Positions 8,857-17,934 of a DNA stretch of 64,000 nt are shown here, piece after piece. Position 1 is the first letter of the stretch. Each line of letters starts with the position of its first letter. The stretch comes from JAIROC01 sp031553535. GTDB taxonomy: Bacteria > Bacteroidota > Bacteroidia > Bacteroidales > WCHB1-69. Location: assembly GCA_031553535.1 (NCBI GenBank), contig JAVBLM010000019.1:1-64000 (forward strand), read 5' to 3'. The notes beneath the pieces are model-generated. The model did no database searches and was not told where the DNA came from. It saw nothing but the letters and a program-made list of their open reading frames with translations. Made by a program: the position numbers and the translations under genes.

Positions 8857-9765
8857 TTAACGAAACGTAGCTTTAAATGAAGATATAGTCGAACCTACTG
8901 CTGCACTAAGCGCTACAACAGTTCCAGTAACAGGTGCAATAGTTCCACCTGATGCCACTGTTACAATACAAGAAACGGCCATTGTTGATGCAGCACCCTC
9001 AACAGCACCTTCCGCATCAGCACTTGCTATAGGTTTTATATCATTCCATGCTCTGGCAGCATTTGCCTTTACATTCGCCCAACTCCAAGTTTTCCGGGAT
9101 TTGGCATCATAAGACATTGTTTCATAACCTAAGGATGCCCAAGTAATACATGAACTCATAAATATATCGGCAAAAAATCGAACGCAAATATAATTATAAA
9201 TATCTTCTTCAGGAAAAATGACTCCAGCGACCATTTGATTATACGATTCTAAAAATTCTTCATATGTATTAGCATTAATTATAAGAGATTGTGTATTACC
9301 TACAATATGGTTACATCGTTGCTCTATCCCCATAGTATTAATACAATTAGGAGCAGGTGGGCATTCATATTCCAAGCTCAATATAAAATCAAGTGCACTT
9401 CTTAAATTCATATTAGAAGCGTCCATAAAAATATCATAATCCATAAACACTGGCTCATATAAATTCAAAGAGGGATAGGCGGATAATTGTGCTGTGCAAA
9501 ATGCTAAGATTTCATTATAGAAATCTTGGTTCATCATATCTATTGTATGATTAGTTCCATAATTATTCAAAAGAGCTCTGATACATACATCATGAAAATC
9601 AGCAATTTCTTTTGATAATTGATTTATTTCATCAATACTCATCCCATTACCGACTGACTTTCTACCCAATGGTTCATCATAGTCTTTTTTCTTACAAGCA
9701 TAAAAAATGGCTACGCTAATTAATGCCGCTACAGCAATTACTACAAATGTTTTTAACGTTTTCAT
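8857..9765 (-). CDS. Lipoprotein with Gly/Ala-rich hydrophobic C-terminus
   Basis: 302 residues. The N-terminus MKTLKTFVVIAVAALIS..FYAC has a hydrophobic h-region and a lipobox-like cysteine (about residue 24) followed by KKK. The middle is mostly helical and rich in Asn/Met/Tyr, with several cysteines (ECPPAPNCIN, QRCNHIV). The last ~60 residues are a Gly/Ala/Thr/Ser-rich hydrophobic region (GAVEGAASTMAVSC, SAAVGSTISS) resembling a glycine-zipper or bacteriocin-like segment. No family is recognised. A small membrane protein follows in the same operon. Confidence 0.65.
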   Translation of the reverse strand: MKTLKTFVVIAVAALISVAIFYACKKKDYDEPLGRKSVGNGMSIDEINQLSKEIADFHDVCIRALLNNYGTNHTIDMMNQDFYNEILAFCTAQLSAYPSLNLYEPVFMDYDIFMDASNMNLRSALDFILSLEYECPPAPNCINTMGIEQRCNHIVGNTQSLIINANTYEEFLESYNQMVAGVIFPEEDIYNYICVRFFADIFMSSCITWASLGYETMSYDAKSRKTWSWANVKANAARAWNDIKPIASADAEGAVEGAASTMAVSCIVTVASGGTIAPVTGTVVALSAAVGSTISSFKATFR

Positions 9766-9932
9766 GATATTATAATTTTTAATTAACGCCTACTCTTTAA
9801 AGGATTTTCAGCTTACTCCTATATTTTATTTAGTCGTATTTTTATCTCAAAAATCACACTTCTTTTAAAAAAAATTATCAAAATAATATGTAAATATATA
9901 CATTTTTCAGCAAAACATTGTTTTCTGCTAAA

Positions 9933-9982
9933 GAAGTTGTTTAAAGTAGACTGCATTTTCAAGCTGTAAAGATTTAATTCAC
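9933..9982 (-). repeat. 50-bp dispersed repeat, copy B
   Basis: The reverse complement of this stretch matches 634-683 (shared core GCTTGAAAATGCAGT). It lies in the 247-bp gap between the lipoprotein gene and the DUF6261 gene, 31 bp past the 3' end of the latter. The rest of the gap is AT-rich with nothing recognised. Confidence 0.6.
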
Positions 9983-10012
9983 TAATAAATCTACATTCTA
10001 AAACATTCTCTT

Positions 10013-10771
10013 TCAGATTTCTATTCCCGGTTCGTTATTTTCATTCTCTTCTTTATCCCTTCTTGCTTGTGCCCGTCCCCGGCGCTGGGCGATAATGGTT
10101 TTATAATGCTCGATATGTAGATTGTGTTCCTCAACAAAACGCGCATATGCTGCTTCCCCCTCAATGATTATCAGGGCATTGATCCGTTCGACAATCATCT
10201 GGTAAATAGGATCTATTTCTTCGCGGATAGTTTCCATACGCAGGTCGGTTCTTTCCATTAATTCGAGATAACGCTCTTTTTCCAAACCTTCGAATTGCTG
10301 GTTACAGTTATCGAGTCCGGCAATCCAATTATCAAGATTAAGCATGGTTGCATCCGCGGAATATGCTCCGGTGAGGTCTTGTACCAGATTATAAATGGCG
10401 GCGGTTTCTTTGTTATACGACTTTTCATACATCTTCCCGTAGGCATCGACAACTATTTTCAGCCGTTTGGCCGCTTTTACCACTTCCGGTTCCGGATGAT
10501 TGATGTGGGCTTTGATAACCTGGACTAAACCCAGGGCGACACGGTCGCGTTCTTCATCCATTTTTTGTAATATTTCAGTAAAAGAGCTTTTGAGGATCAG
10601 TTTTATGGATTCGTTCTCTCTCTGGTAACAAGGAAGATACGAATTTTCGAACGGCTCACTGATTTTTAGTATTTCGGCAGTATGCTCCCTGACTAAATTG
10701 GTGAATTGGGTGTGGAATTGGAAATGTTCTTCATTGTGAAGGGCGCTGAGATTTGAATTTTCGATTTTCAT
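10013..10771 (-). CDS. DUF6261 family protein
   Basis: 252 residues, almost entirely alpha-helical, acidic and without signal peptide. The N-terminal pattern MKIENSNLSALHNEEHFQFH and the ending of Arg/Glu-rich helix resemble the Bacteroidetes-restricted DUF6261 family, whose function is unknown to me. It stands alone. Its 5' leader is nearly identical to the leader of the redoxin gene at 22559 (see 10772-10853), so the two may share post-transcriptional or transcriptional control. Confidence 0.75.
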   Translation of the reverse strand: MKIENSNLSALHNEEHFQFHTQFTNLVREHTAEILKISEPFENSYLPCYQRENESIKLILKSSFTEILQKMDEERDRVALGLVQVIKAHINHPEPEVVKAAKRLKIVVDAYGKMYEKSYNKETAAIYNLVQDLTGAYSADATMLNLDNWIAGLDNCNQQFEGLEKERYLELMERTDLRMETIREEIDPIYQMIVERINALIIIEGEAAYARFVEEHNLHIEHYKTIIAQRRGRAQARRDKEENENNEPGIEI

Positions 10772-10853
10772 CTGTTTATATTTTTATTTTTTAAGGTCAG
10801 ATGGAATGTCCATGAATAATCATTGCGTTTGGTGCACATTATTGCATGGACAT
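10772..10853 (-). promoter_or_regulatory. Conserved 5' leader and hairpin, copy 1
   Basis: Immediately upstream of the DUF6261 start, a ~34-bp stretch (plus strand CTGTTTATA..TTTTTTAAGGTCAGATGG) also occurs upstream of the gene at 22559. Next to it is a hairpin ATGTCCATG (10806-10814) / CATGGACAT (10845-10853) with a conserved 30-nt interior including AATCATT and TTTGGTGCA, again present in the second locus. Confidence 0.6.
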
Positions 10854-10936
10854 TTCATGATATATTGTTTTTATAAAGTGAATAATAAAAGGTGACAAGA
10901 TAAAAGAAAAAGAAAGGCAAAAAATTACCTGTTAAC

Positions 10937-11260
10937 CATTCTGTCATGACAGATTTCCTTTCCGTGATTGAGGAGACCCATTCTGTTACGACAGATTCCC
11001 TCCCCGCGATTGAGAGCACCCATTCTGTTATGACAGATTTCCTCCCCGCGATTGGGGGCACCCATTCTGTCACGACAGATTTCCTCCCCGCGATTGGGGG
11101 CACCCATTCTGTCACGACAGATTTTCTCCCCGCGATTGAGGAGACCCATCCTGTCATGACAGATTTCCTCCCCGCGATTGAGGGCACCCATCCTGTTATG
11201 ACAGATTTTCTCCCCGCGATTGAGGAGACCCATCCTGTTATGACAGAATTATCCCTTGCG
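10937..11260. repeat. 42-bp tandem repeat array 2
   Basis: Eight units start CATTCTGT or CATCCTGT at 10937, 10979, 11021, 11063, 11105, 11147, 11189 and 11231, an exact 42-bp period. Each contains a dyad of the form TCTGTCATGACAGA (perfect in unit 1; TGTTATGACAGA or TGTCACGACAGA in others) plus a conserved CCCCGCGATTG block. The sequence is unrelated to arrays 1, 3 and 4, but the period and the dyad-per-unit design are the same. Confidence 0.9.
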
Positions 11261-11410
11261 ATTTGGGGCAACCAATCTTTCGGGGAATGATCCCTGTTGC
11301 TAGTTTGTTGCAACCATTCCAGTGTCATAAAATATCGTTCAATATATTTCGGCCGTCCTTTCCGGCGGAAAATACGTTCGCCGGAGGCGGATGGGAAACC
11401 GTCATAAAAT

Positions 11411-11445
11411 AAAAGCCTCTTCCCATAAAAAAGGAAGAGGCTTTT
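11411..11445. terminator. Bidirectional hairpin terminator
   Basis: A 13-bp stem AAAAGCCTCTTCC (11411-11423) / GGAAGAGGCTTTT (11433-11445), with T-rich tails on both strands. It lies inside the doubtful frame 10855-11637. Confidence 0.6.
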
Positions 11446-11645
11446 ATTCCGTATTTGTAATGCATTTTCGATCCTGTACACGCATAAATCCATCCATACA
11501 TCCGGAGCATCGTTTTTTGTCCTGTTATATAAAGGCATGAAATCCCTGCAAGGAAAGAAACGAATACCTTCTCCCATCCTTTTCTCAAAGGTTAGAAGAT
11601 AAGTTTGTCTGTTAACCGGTCTTATAAAGAGATTCATTTAAAATC

Positions 11646-12275
11646 CTTTCAAAATATATAAATCATATTCATTATTCGACCTGCAAATATACAAATATTT
11701 TGTTAGCGGAATCATTTTTTAAAAAATAATTATAAATAAGAACTAATTACTTATTAATTATTATTTTTATAAATATAAAAAGAAAAATAAAACCGGAAAT
11801 TAAATTAATTATTCGAAAAAAATGATAATTTAGAAAAAAAAAAAAAAAAAACAAAACAATTTTCTAATTCTATTTTATCAGCAATAGTATATGGGAATAG
11901 ACTTGAGTATACAATTTATGTTTTCCTTCCGATTAAAGTGAAAAGTAAAAGAAAATGATCCTGTATTCAACCCTCTCCGGATTGCAAGTTGGTGCTTATT
12001 CCATCACCACAGGTTCATGTTATTCGCCTGTGGTTACTCATATTCAACTCTATGAGTTTGCCGGTATAAATAAATGAAATTATAAAGAAACATTTTCCGT
12101 ATCGTTTTCCAGCATCTTAAAATAAGATTCAGGCTTCAATTATCACCGGATACAAGAGGAATCACTGCAGTAATAGTTTCATTTGTTCAACTTTTCAAAT
12201 TAATATTCTTTAGAATCCGTCGAAAAAAGGTATACTTTTTTTTCAAATACATTCATTTAAAAAAACATTTTTTTG
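11646..12275. other. AT-rich intergenic region
   Basis: No gene is seen in about 630 bp. It holds a poly-A run near 11836-11852 and a paired-hairpin REP-like element at 12006-12058 (listed separately). Otherwise only AT-rich sequence. Confidence 0.6.
12006..12058. repeat. Paired-hairpin REP-like element, copy 1
   Basis: Hairpin 1 is ACCACAGG (12006-12013) / CCTGTGGT (12027-12034). A TACTCATATTC linker leads to hairpin 2, AACTC (12046-12050) / GAGTT (12054-12058). The same layout occurs at 56215-56272 with a different first stem but the same second stem. No RAYT transposase is in the window. Confidence 0.55.
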
Positions 12276-12283
12276 TAATTTTG
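12276..12283 (+). promoter_or_regulatory. -7 box of yebC
   Basis: TAATTTTG fits TAnnTTTG, 33 bp before the yebC ATG. Confidence 0.55.
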
Positions 12284-12316
12284 TATTCAAGTATAGAGTA
12301 AATAATAATAGTTTTT

Positions 12317-13027
12317 ATGGGAAGAGCATTTGAATACAGGAAAGCACGGAAATTTAAACGTTGGGGAAATATGGCGCGTGTTTTTACGCGATTGGGTAAG
12401 GAAATCACTATGGCAGCTAAAGCCGGAGGAGGCGATCCTTCTACAAATCCCCGCTTACGTTTGTTAATACAGAATGCTCGATCGGAAAACATGCCCAAAG
12501 AAAATATCGAACGTGCTATTAAACGTGCATCCGAAAAGGATACCTCTGACTACAAGGAAATCGTATATGAAGGTTATGCACCCCATGGAATAGCTCTTGT
12601 TATTGAAACGGCAACCGACAATCCGCAACGTACAGTGGCAAACATACGTTCCTATTTTAATAAATGCAATGGTTCCTTAGGCACCCAAGGGATGTTGGAT
12701 TTTATGTTTGACCGCAAATGCAGTTTCAAGGTTGCGGCAAAGCCGGATACGGATATAGAAGTTCTTGAACTGGAATTAATCGATTTTGGAGTGGAAGAAG
12801 TATTTGAAGACGAGGGAGAAATTATGATCTTTGCCGAATTCCACAGCTTCGGGCCTATTCAAAAATATCTGGAAGAAAATAATTTTGACATTAAATCATT
12901 TCAGTTCGAACGTATTCCAAACGACACGAAAGAAGTTTCCGATGCAGAACGGGAAGAGGTAGAGAAACTAATTGAGAAAATAGAAGAAGATGATGATGTT
13001 ACCAATGTTTTTAATAATATGAAGTAA
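12317..13027 (+). CDS. yebC: YebC/PmpR-family regulator or ribosome-associated factor
   Basis: 236 residues, typical length. The N-terminus MGRAFEYRKARKFKRW, the block FTRLGKEITMAAKAGGGDPSTN and MPKENIERAIKRA are diagnostic of the family. YebC proteins are described as DNA-binding regulators and more recently as translation factors acting at polyproline stalls, and I cannot tell which applies here. It is monocistronic with its own promoter. Confidence 0.95.
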   Translation: MGRAFEYRKARKFKRWGNMARVFTRLGKEITMAAKAGGGDPSTNPRLRLLIQNARSENMPKENIERAIKRASEKDTSDYKEIVYEGYAPHGIALVIETATDNPQRTVANIRSYFNKCNGSLGTQGMLDFMFDRKCSFKVAAKPDTDIEVLELELIDFGVEEVFEDEGEIMIFAEFHSFGPIQKYLEENNFDIKSFQFERIPNDTKEVSDAEREEVEKLIEKIEEDDDVTNVFNNMK

Positions 13028-13053
13028 TATTTTCACATAGATAAATGAATAGG

Positions 13054-13331
13054 GATTGCTTCGTTCCTCGCAATGACGTGGAAAAGAAGCGTCATTGCGA
13101 GTATCCAATTATAAACAATCAAACAGTAGGAAATGACAGTAAGCATAGGTTAAGAGCGTCATTGTGGACTTGATCCGCAATCCCACCCCTCTCAAAAGAA
13201 AGGGGATGCTGAAACAAGTTCAGCATGACGGCAATATATTGGTTAAGAGCGTCATTGCGAGGAACGAAGCAACCGAGCTTGCGAGCTCAACGGAGTTAAT
13301 CTCTGCCATTGGTAGGAACGAAGCAATCTCT
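13054..13331. repeat. Cluster of dispersed 'cgtcattgcgaggaacg' repeats
   Basis: The 327-bp gap between yebC and the propeller gene is filled by several copies, in both orientations, of a GCTTCGTTCCTCGCAATGACG-type element. These are joined to AGGGGATGCTGAAACAAGTT and ATATTGGTTAAGAGCGTCATT modules that recur at 41271-41593 and 49225-49352. No coding sequence is seen. Confidence 0.85.
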
Positions 13332-13354
13332 TATATTAACTTTATTCTTATATT

Positions 13355-14614
13355 ATGGAAAGAAAATACTTTTTTACGCTTATTATAATGTTGGGATGTA
13401 TTATTTCTTTATCAGCTCAAAAGAAAGAGATATGGGAACAGCATTCCCTGCCGCCCGGATACCGGCTTGCTACTAATATTCATGGAATTGCTTTCGACCA
13501 TTCGGGAACAAAATGGCTTGCTACTATGGCCAATGGTGCAGGAGCATGGAAATATGATGAAACAAATTGGATACAGTTCGCTGCTCCGGAACATGACCAT
13601 GATGAAGAGGACGAGCATGGTGAAGAATGTGATGCCCTTGGGCTGGCGGCTGACCACAGTTCATGTGTTACTGTTGATCATCGGAATAACATCTGGTTTG
13701 GTTCTGTCGGACATGGTGTTTCAAGGCTGTCAGATACAACATGGAATGTATATAATAGAAAAAACTACCTGGCAAGTGATATTATCCGAGACATTCTCAC
13801 AATCCGGGATACCGTGTGGATTGCCACCAAAGGTGGATTGAGCAGGCTAATCGGAGATACCAATTGGAAAACCTATTTAAAAGCGGATGGTTTAACAGAT
13901 ACAAGCATCACTTGCTTGGCTACTGATTTATCCGGGAATTTATGGGTAGGAACGGCTAAGGGAATATCCAAATTTAATGGTGTATATTGGAGTCCTCACT
14001 ATCCCATAACATCCATAAGTGATAATTATATCGATGCTTTGACAGTTGACTCCAAAAACAATATATGGGCTGCTATTTATCAATCAGGTATATGGATGTA
14101 TGATGGGGAATCGTGGATGAAACAATATGATGAACACACTTCTTTCAATTCCCTTGTTTTTGATAAAAAAGGTCATTTATGGGCAGGAAGTTCTTACTCC
14201 GGCGTTTGGCGTTTTGACGGCAGTTCCTGGGCACAATATACTACGGATGACGGATTATTAGATAACAAAACGGAATCAATCGCCGTAGATAACCAGGGAA
14301 ATGTATGGATCGGTTGTTTTGGAGGGCTGACAAAAGTGTATGAGATCAATGATAATACATATATAAGCAACAATGAAATTGAAGAAAACCTTATTTCAGT
14401 ATACCCTAACCCTGCCAGTACCCAAGCAGTCATATCTAATGTTGACAATGCAATAATCCATCTGTATGCTATTTCAGGACAAAGAATAAAAACATACCAT
14501 AGCCAAGATAAAGATATTACAATTGATATAGCCGATTTAAAACAAGGTATATACTGTTTAACAATAGAGAAAGATAATGCAGTTATCTTAAGAAGAATAA
14601 GTGTAATTCATTAA
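13355..14614 (+). CDS. T9SS-secreted two-component-regulator-type propeller protein
   Basis: 419 residues. There is a signal peptide MERKYFFTLIIMLGCIISLSA-Q, then WD-like repeats of the 'NIWFGS..GVSRL', 'LWVGTAKGISKFNG', 'IWAAIYQSGIWMYDG' and 'LWAGSSYSGVWRFDG' type forming a beta-propeller (about 40-335). The C-terminus (about 345-419: SVYPNPAS..LKQGIYCLTIE) is a type-A T9SS sorting domain. It has no kinase or transmembrane segment, so it is a secreted or cell-surface protein, not a hybrid sensor. A loop at about 80-95 is rich in His/Asp/Glu (EHDHDEEDEHGEE) and could bind metal. Confidence 0.88.
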   Translation: MERKYFFTLIIMLGCIISLSAQKKEIWEQHSLPPGYRLATNIHGIAFDHSGTKWLATMANGAGAWKYDETNWIQFAAPEHDHDEEDEHGEECDALGLAADHSSCVTVDHRNNIWFGSVGHGVSRLSDTTWNVYNRKNYLASDIIRDILTIRDTVWIATKGGLSRLIGDTNWKTYLKADGLTDTSITCLATDLSGNLWVGTAKGISKFNGVYWSPHYPITSISDNYIDALTVDSKNNIWAAIYQSGIWMYDGESWMKQYDEHTSFNSLVFDKKGHLWAGSSYSGVWRFDGSSWAQYTTDDGLLDNKTESIAVDNQGNVWIGCFGGLTKVYEINDNTYISNNEIEENLISVYPNPASTQAVISNVDNAIIHLYAISGQRIKTYHSQDKDITIDIADLKQGIYCLTIEKDNAVILRRISVIH

Positions 14615-14628
14615 AGAAGCACAATCAA

Positions 14629-15195
14629 CTAGAAAAGAAAGCCTATTGACAAATTGACAACATCCTGGTAATGTTTCGACCCGTCCACAAGCGGAATTAT
14701 GGCCTTTCTATATGAGACATCCAAGGTAATTACCGACACATCAAATCCAATTCCTCCGATAACATCCATGTTATTTTTATTAAATGTATCTTTTGTTGCC
14801 CCTATTCCATTCTTGGAAACACGAACTAATCCTCTATACTGAATTCCCAGCATACAACGAAAATAAGTAGTTTTTCCCAACGCTACTTTGTATCCCCCTA
14901 ATATCGGAATATTAATTTGCCCCAATTCAACAGCGGAAGACAAGGAATCACGTGACATATAGGTTTTATTTATATAATACCCGCCTCCTACCTGTCCGAA
15001 AAAGCTGTGGCCTATCCGCACATAGGCACCTACCTCAAAATTAGTAGATTTATCAAAGGTGAAATTCTCTCCCAGGTCCTTTTTATTTGTTCCAATATCG
15101 AATCCAAAATTCAATCCGACACGTACCAGCTTTTGTCCTTCCACCATAAAAGCGGAACATAGAACGATAAACAAGAGAATATTCCTTTTGATCAT
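14629..15195 (-). CDS. Outer-membrane beta-barrel protein (PorT-like)
   Basis: 188 residues with signal peptide MIKRNILLFIVLCSAFMVEG-Q and alternating hydrophobic strands ending in the aromatic C-terminal pattern VNLSIGFLF, as in small 8-stranded OMP_b-brl_2 barrels. It is in the same direction as and 12 nt downstream of parC (minus strand), possibly co-transcribed. Function is unknown. Confidence 0.82.
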   Translation of the reverse strand: MIKRNILLFIVLCSAFMVEGQKLVRVGLNFGFDIGTNKKDLGENFTFDKSTNFEVGAYVRIGHSFFGQVGGGYYINKTYMSRDSLSSAVELGQINIPILGGYKVALGKTTYFRCMLGIQYRGLVRVSKNGIGATKDTFNKNNMDVIGGIGFDVSVITLDVSYRKAIIPLVDGSKHYQDVVNLSIGFLF

Positions 15196-15207
15196 CAGAC
15201 AAAATCG

Positions 15208-17880
15208 TTAATCGAATAAAGACATTTGAATCCCGGGATCTTTTTCTTCATCATCCCATATATTATTATCGGGAGTTTGTTCTTCTATACTATCTTCTTG
15301 TTCATCAATACTGATTGTTTCTTCTATCTCTACCTCGGTCTCTTCATAGGGAAGAGGATCCAATTCCTTTAAAGAAACAATATTATCAAATCCTAAATTC
15401 TTTCCCCGTGCTTTAATCTTCATAATATCTACAAAATCGGACACAACGAGGGTTGTAGTTGTTTTTTCCTTCTTATTCTTGTCCACACAAATAACTTCTA
15501 CTTGGGGGAGATAATTAACACTGAGTAATTTTAACTCTTGCTTCTGGTCTTTTTCTACCAATTCGACTCTCTTTATACTCAATTCGGGCAGGCCCCGCTT
15601 AATGAAATATTTCTTCTTGATATTATCCTGATATATAACAGTAATCGGTTTATTAGGATTATATTTCTCAATCCACAGTAAGTTATCATCGAAATGAGTT
15701 GCTATATCAAAGCCCGTAATTTTGTAATACCCGTCTTGGTAGTAAGCAATGATTTTGTCATCCCCTGAAAATTCTCCCAACAAAAATCCCCGTTCCTCCG
15801 TGTTCAATCTACTTACAGTCTTGTCAAACCATATAGACAATGCCCCTAATGTAGATGTTCCTTTTTGCGCCAGAACAATACTTTTTACAGGATTCTTACT
15901 AAGTATATTCCCCATTGAACTTCTACCCTTAATCGCCAGCGTGCTAAAATCAAAATCAAACGCTGTCTTCTTCAATTTTGGCTTTGGTTTAAGAACAACC
16001 TTTACAATCTCTGCTTCACCATTGTTATTGGCAGTAAAATATAATATCTTAGAACCTTCTTTGCCCTGTGTCAGGTCGTATTCTTTATCCCGGGTTATTC
16101 CTCCAACTGCAAACCGTTTGGCATATGAAACGCCATTTTTACCGTTTGAATACACGATATTATAAATTGTCCTGTCATCATTCCGATTGAAAACATCCGC
16201 ATGAATAATATTCTTTCCTACAAACTGTTTTTCGGATACCTTTGTAACAATAAAAGTCCCATTATCTCGGAAAACAATAATTTCATCGATATCCGAACAA
16301 TCACATAAATATTCATTCTTTTTCAGCCCTGTACCAATAAATCCTTCTTCCCTGTCCACATATAACTTTTGATTGGCAACAGCAACATTGGTAACTGCAA
16401 TCGTATCAAAATTACGAATTTCTGTTCTACGTTCTTTCCCTGCTCCGTATTTCTTCTTAATTTGTTTAAAGTAATTTATAGCATAATCGACAAGATGGGC
16501 AAGATGATTGTTCACTTCATCAATATTAGCTTCAATATCCTGTATCTGTTCATCTGCTTTTTTGATATCAAATTTTGAAATCTTACGAACAGGCTTTTCC
16601 GTCAGTTTCAGAACATCATCACGCAAGATTTCCCGCTTGAAATTTTTGCGGTAAGGATCGAATGCCCTTTCGATAGCATCCACCTGTTGGTCGAAACTAT
16701 CCTGGTCTTTCTCCAATTCCTTATATATCCTTTTCTCGAAAAACAATTTCTCCAATGATATCCAGTGCCAATCCTCATTAAGCTCTTCCAGAAAGATCTC
16801 AAGTTCCCTCTTTAGCAGCTCCATGGTATTATACGTGTTTTCCCGCAGGATATATTTCACATCAACAAATACCGGTTTATCATCCTTAACCACGCATGCA
16901 TTAGGAGAAATCGATTTCTGGCAATCTGTAAATGCATACAATGCATCTATGGTTTGATCGGGAGATGTATTGGGCGCCAGATGTAATACAATCTCAGCAT
17001 TTGCCGCAGTTTTATCAAATATCTTCCGAAGACTAATTCTTCCTTTATCCGCTGCTTTGGTAATACTTTCGATTAACGACTGTGTTGTTGTCTCCGGCGG
17101 AATTTCCGTAATGGTAAGTGTCTTCTTATCCGTCTGAACAATTTTTGCCCGTACACGAACCTTACCGCCCCTCTGCCCGTCATTGTAGTTACTTACATCT
17201 ACATAACCTGCGGTAGGAAAGTCAGGATAAATAACAAAATCCTTATTTTCCAAGATAGCAATAGAAGCATCTATCAGCTCTATAAAATTGTGCGGCATAA
17301 CTTTAGAGGCAAGTCCAACTCCAATTCCCTCAACTCCCTGTGCTAAAAGAAGCGGAAATTTTACCGGCAAGCAAATCGGCTCTTTATTCCTGCCATCATA
17401 GGAATGCTTCCAGTGAGTCGTCTTTGGATTAAAAACAACCTCCAGTGCAAACTTAGACAAACGGGCCTCTATGTATCGGGGAGCAGCTGCACTATCTCCG
17501 GTAAGCGTATTACCCCAGTTACCCTGGCAATCGATCAACAATTCTTTCTGCCCCAGATTGACCAGAGCATCTCCGATAGAAGCATCCCCATGTGGGTGAT
17601 ATTTCATGGTATTACCGATGATATTGGCAACCTTGTTATACCTTCCATCTTCCAGTTCTCTCATTGAATGCAATATGCGCCTCTGTACAGGCTTTAATCC
17701 ATCATAAATATCAGGAACAGCACGGTCGAGATTCACGTAAGAAGCATAATCCAGGAACCAGTCTTCGAACATGCTACGTACATGCAACACTTTTTGCAAA
17801 TCATTACTTGACTCTTGTATAATTTCCTGATCTTCGTTCTCTAAAATATCGTCTTGTAGGGTATCGTCAATATCACTCAT
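15208..17880 (-). CDS. parC: DNA topoisomerase IV subunit A
   Basis: 890 residues. A type IIA topoisomerase breakage-reunion subunit. The N-terminal domain (about 33-500) includes GLKPVQRRILHSM, the TMKYHPHGDASIGDALV region and catalytic tyrosine Y136 in AAAPRYIEARL. A coiled-coil segment and a divergent beta-pinwheel C-terminal domain follow, and the tail is acidic. No gyrase-specific GyrA box (QRRGGKG) is seen, which favours ParC over GyrA. The start has a -7 box upstream. parE is not in the window. Confidence 0.93.
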   Translation of the reverse strand: MSDIDDTLQDDILENEDQEIIQESSNDLQKVLHVRSMFEDWFLDYASYVNLDRAVPDIYDGLKPVQRRILHSMRELEDGRYNKVANIIGNTMKYHPHGDASIGDALVNLGQKELLIDCQGNWGNTLTGDSAAAPRYIEARLSKFALEVVFNPKTTHWKHSYDGRNKEPICLPVKFPLLLAQGVEGIGVGLASKVMPHNFIELIDASIAILENKDFVIYPDFPTAGYVDVSNYNDGQRGGKVRVRAKIVQTDKKTLTITEIPPETTTQSLIESITKAADKGRISLRKIFDKTAANAEIVLHLAPNTSPDQTIDALYAFTDCQKSISPNACVVKDDKPVFVDVKYILRENTYNTMELLKRELEIFLEELNEDWHWISLEKLFFEKRIYKELEKDQDSFDQQVDAIERAFDPYRKNFKREILRDDVLKLTEKPVRKISKFDIKKADEQIQDIEANIDEVNNHLAHLVDYAINYFKQIKKKYGAGKERRTEIRNFDTIAVTNVAVANQKLYVDREEGFIGTGLKKNEYLCDCSDIDEIIVFRDNGTFIVTKVSEKQFVGKNIIHADVFNRNDDRTIYNIVYSNGKNGVSYAKRFAVGGITRDKEYDLTQGKEGSKILYFTANNNGEAEIVKVVLKPKPKLKKTAFDFDFSTLAIKGRSSMGNILSKNPVKSIVLAQKGTSTLGALSIWFDKTVSRLNTEERGFLLGEFSGDDKIIAYYQDGYYKITGFDIATHFDDNLLWIEKYNPNKPITVIYQDNIKKKYFIKRGLPELSIKRVELVEKDQKQELKLLSVNYLPQVEVICVDKNKKEKTTTTLVVSDFVDIMKIKARGKNLGFDNIVSLKELDPLPYEETEVEIEETISIDEQEDSIEEQTPDNNIWDDEEKDPGIQMSLFD

Positions 17881-17926
17881 TAATAGGAGTTTCCTTTCTC
17901 TTGGTCGAAAAATTATTAATTATTTA

Positions 17927-17934
17927 CAAAGATA
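17927..17934 (-). promoter_or_regulatory. -7 box of parC
   Basis: TATCTTTG on the minus strand, 46 bp upstream of the parC ATG, fits TAnnTTTG. Confidence 0.55.

Larger units (their letters stand above)
10855..11637 (-). other. Doubtful open frame spanning repeat array 2
   Basis: A 260-codon frame. The first ~120 codons (starting MNLFIRPVNRQTYLLTFEKR) look moderately protein-like. The rest is 14-residue repeats of the type GRKSVITGWVPSIA, translated from the 42-bp array. The frame also contains a strong hairpin with flanking T-runs (11411-11445), unlikely inside an expressed gene. The array is open in the opposite strand too. I consider it probably non-coding, with a possible decayed gene at 11284-11637. 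Confidence 0.3.

Noticed and set aside
15208..17880. GyrA instead of ParC
   Set aside because: No GyrA-box motif in the C-terminal domain and an acidic divergent tail; length fits Bacteroidetes ParC.
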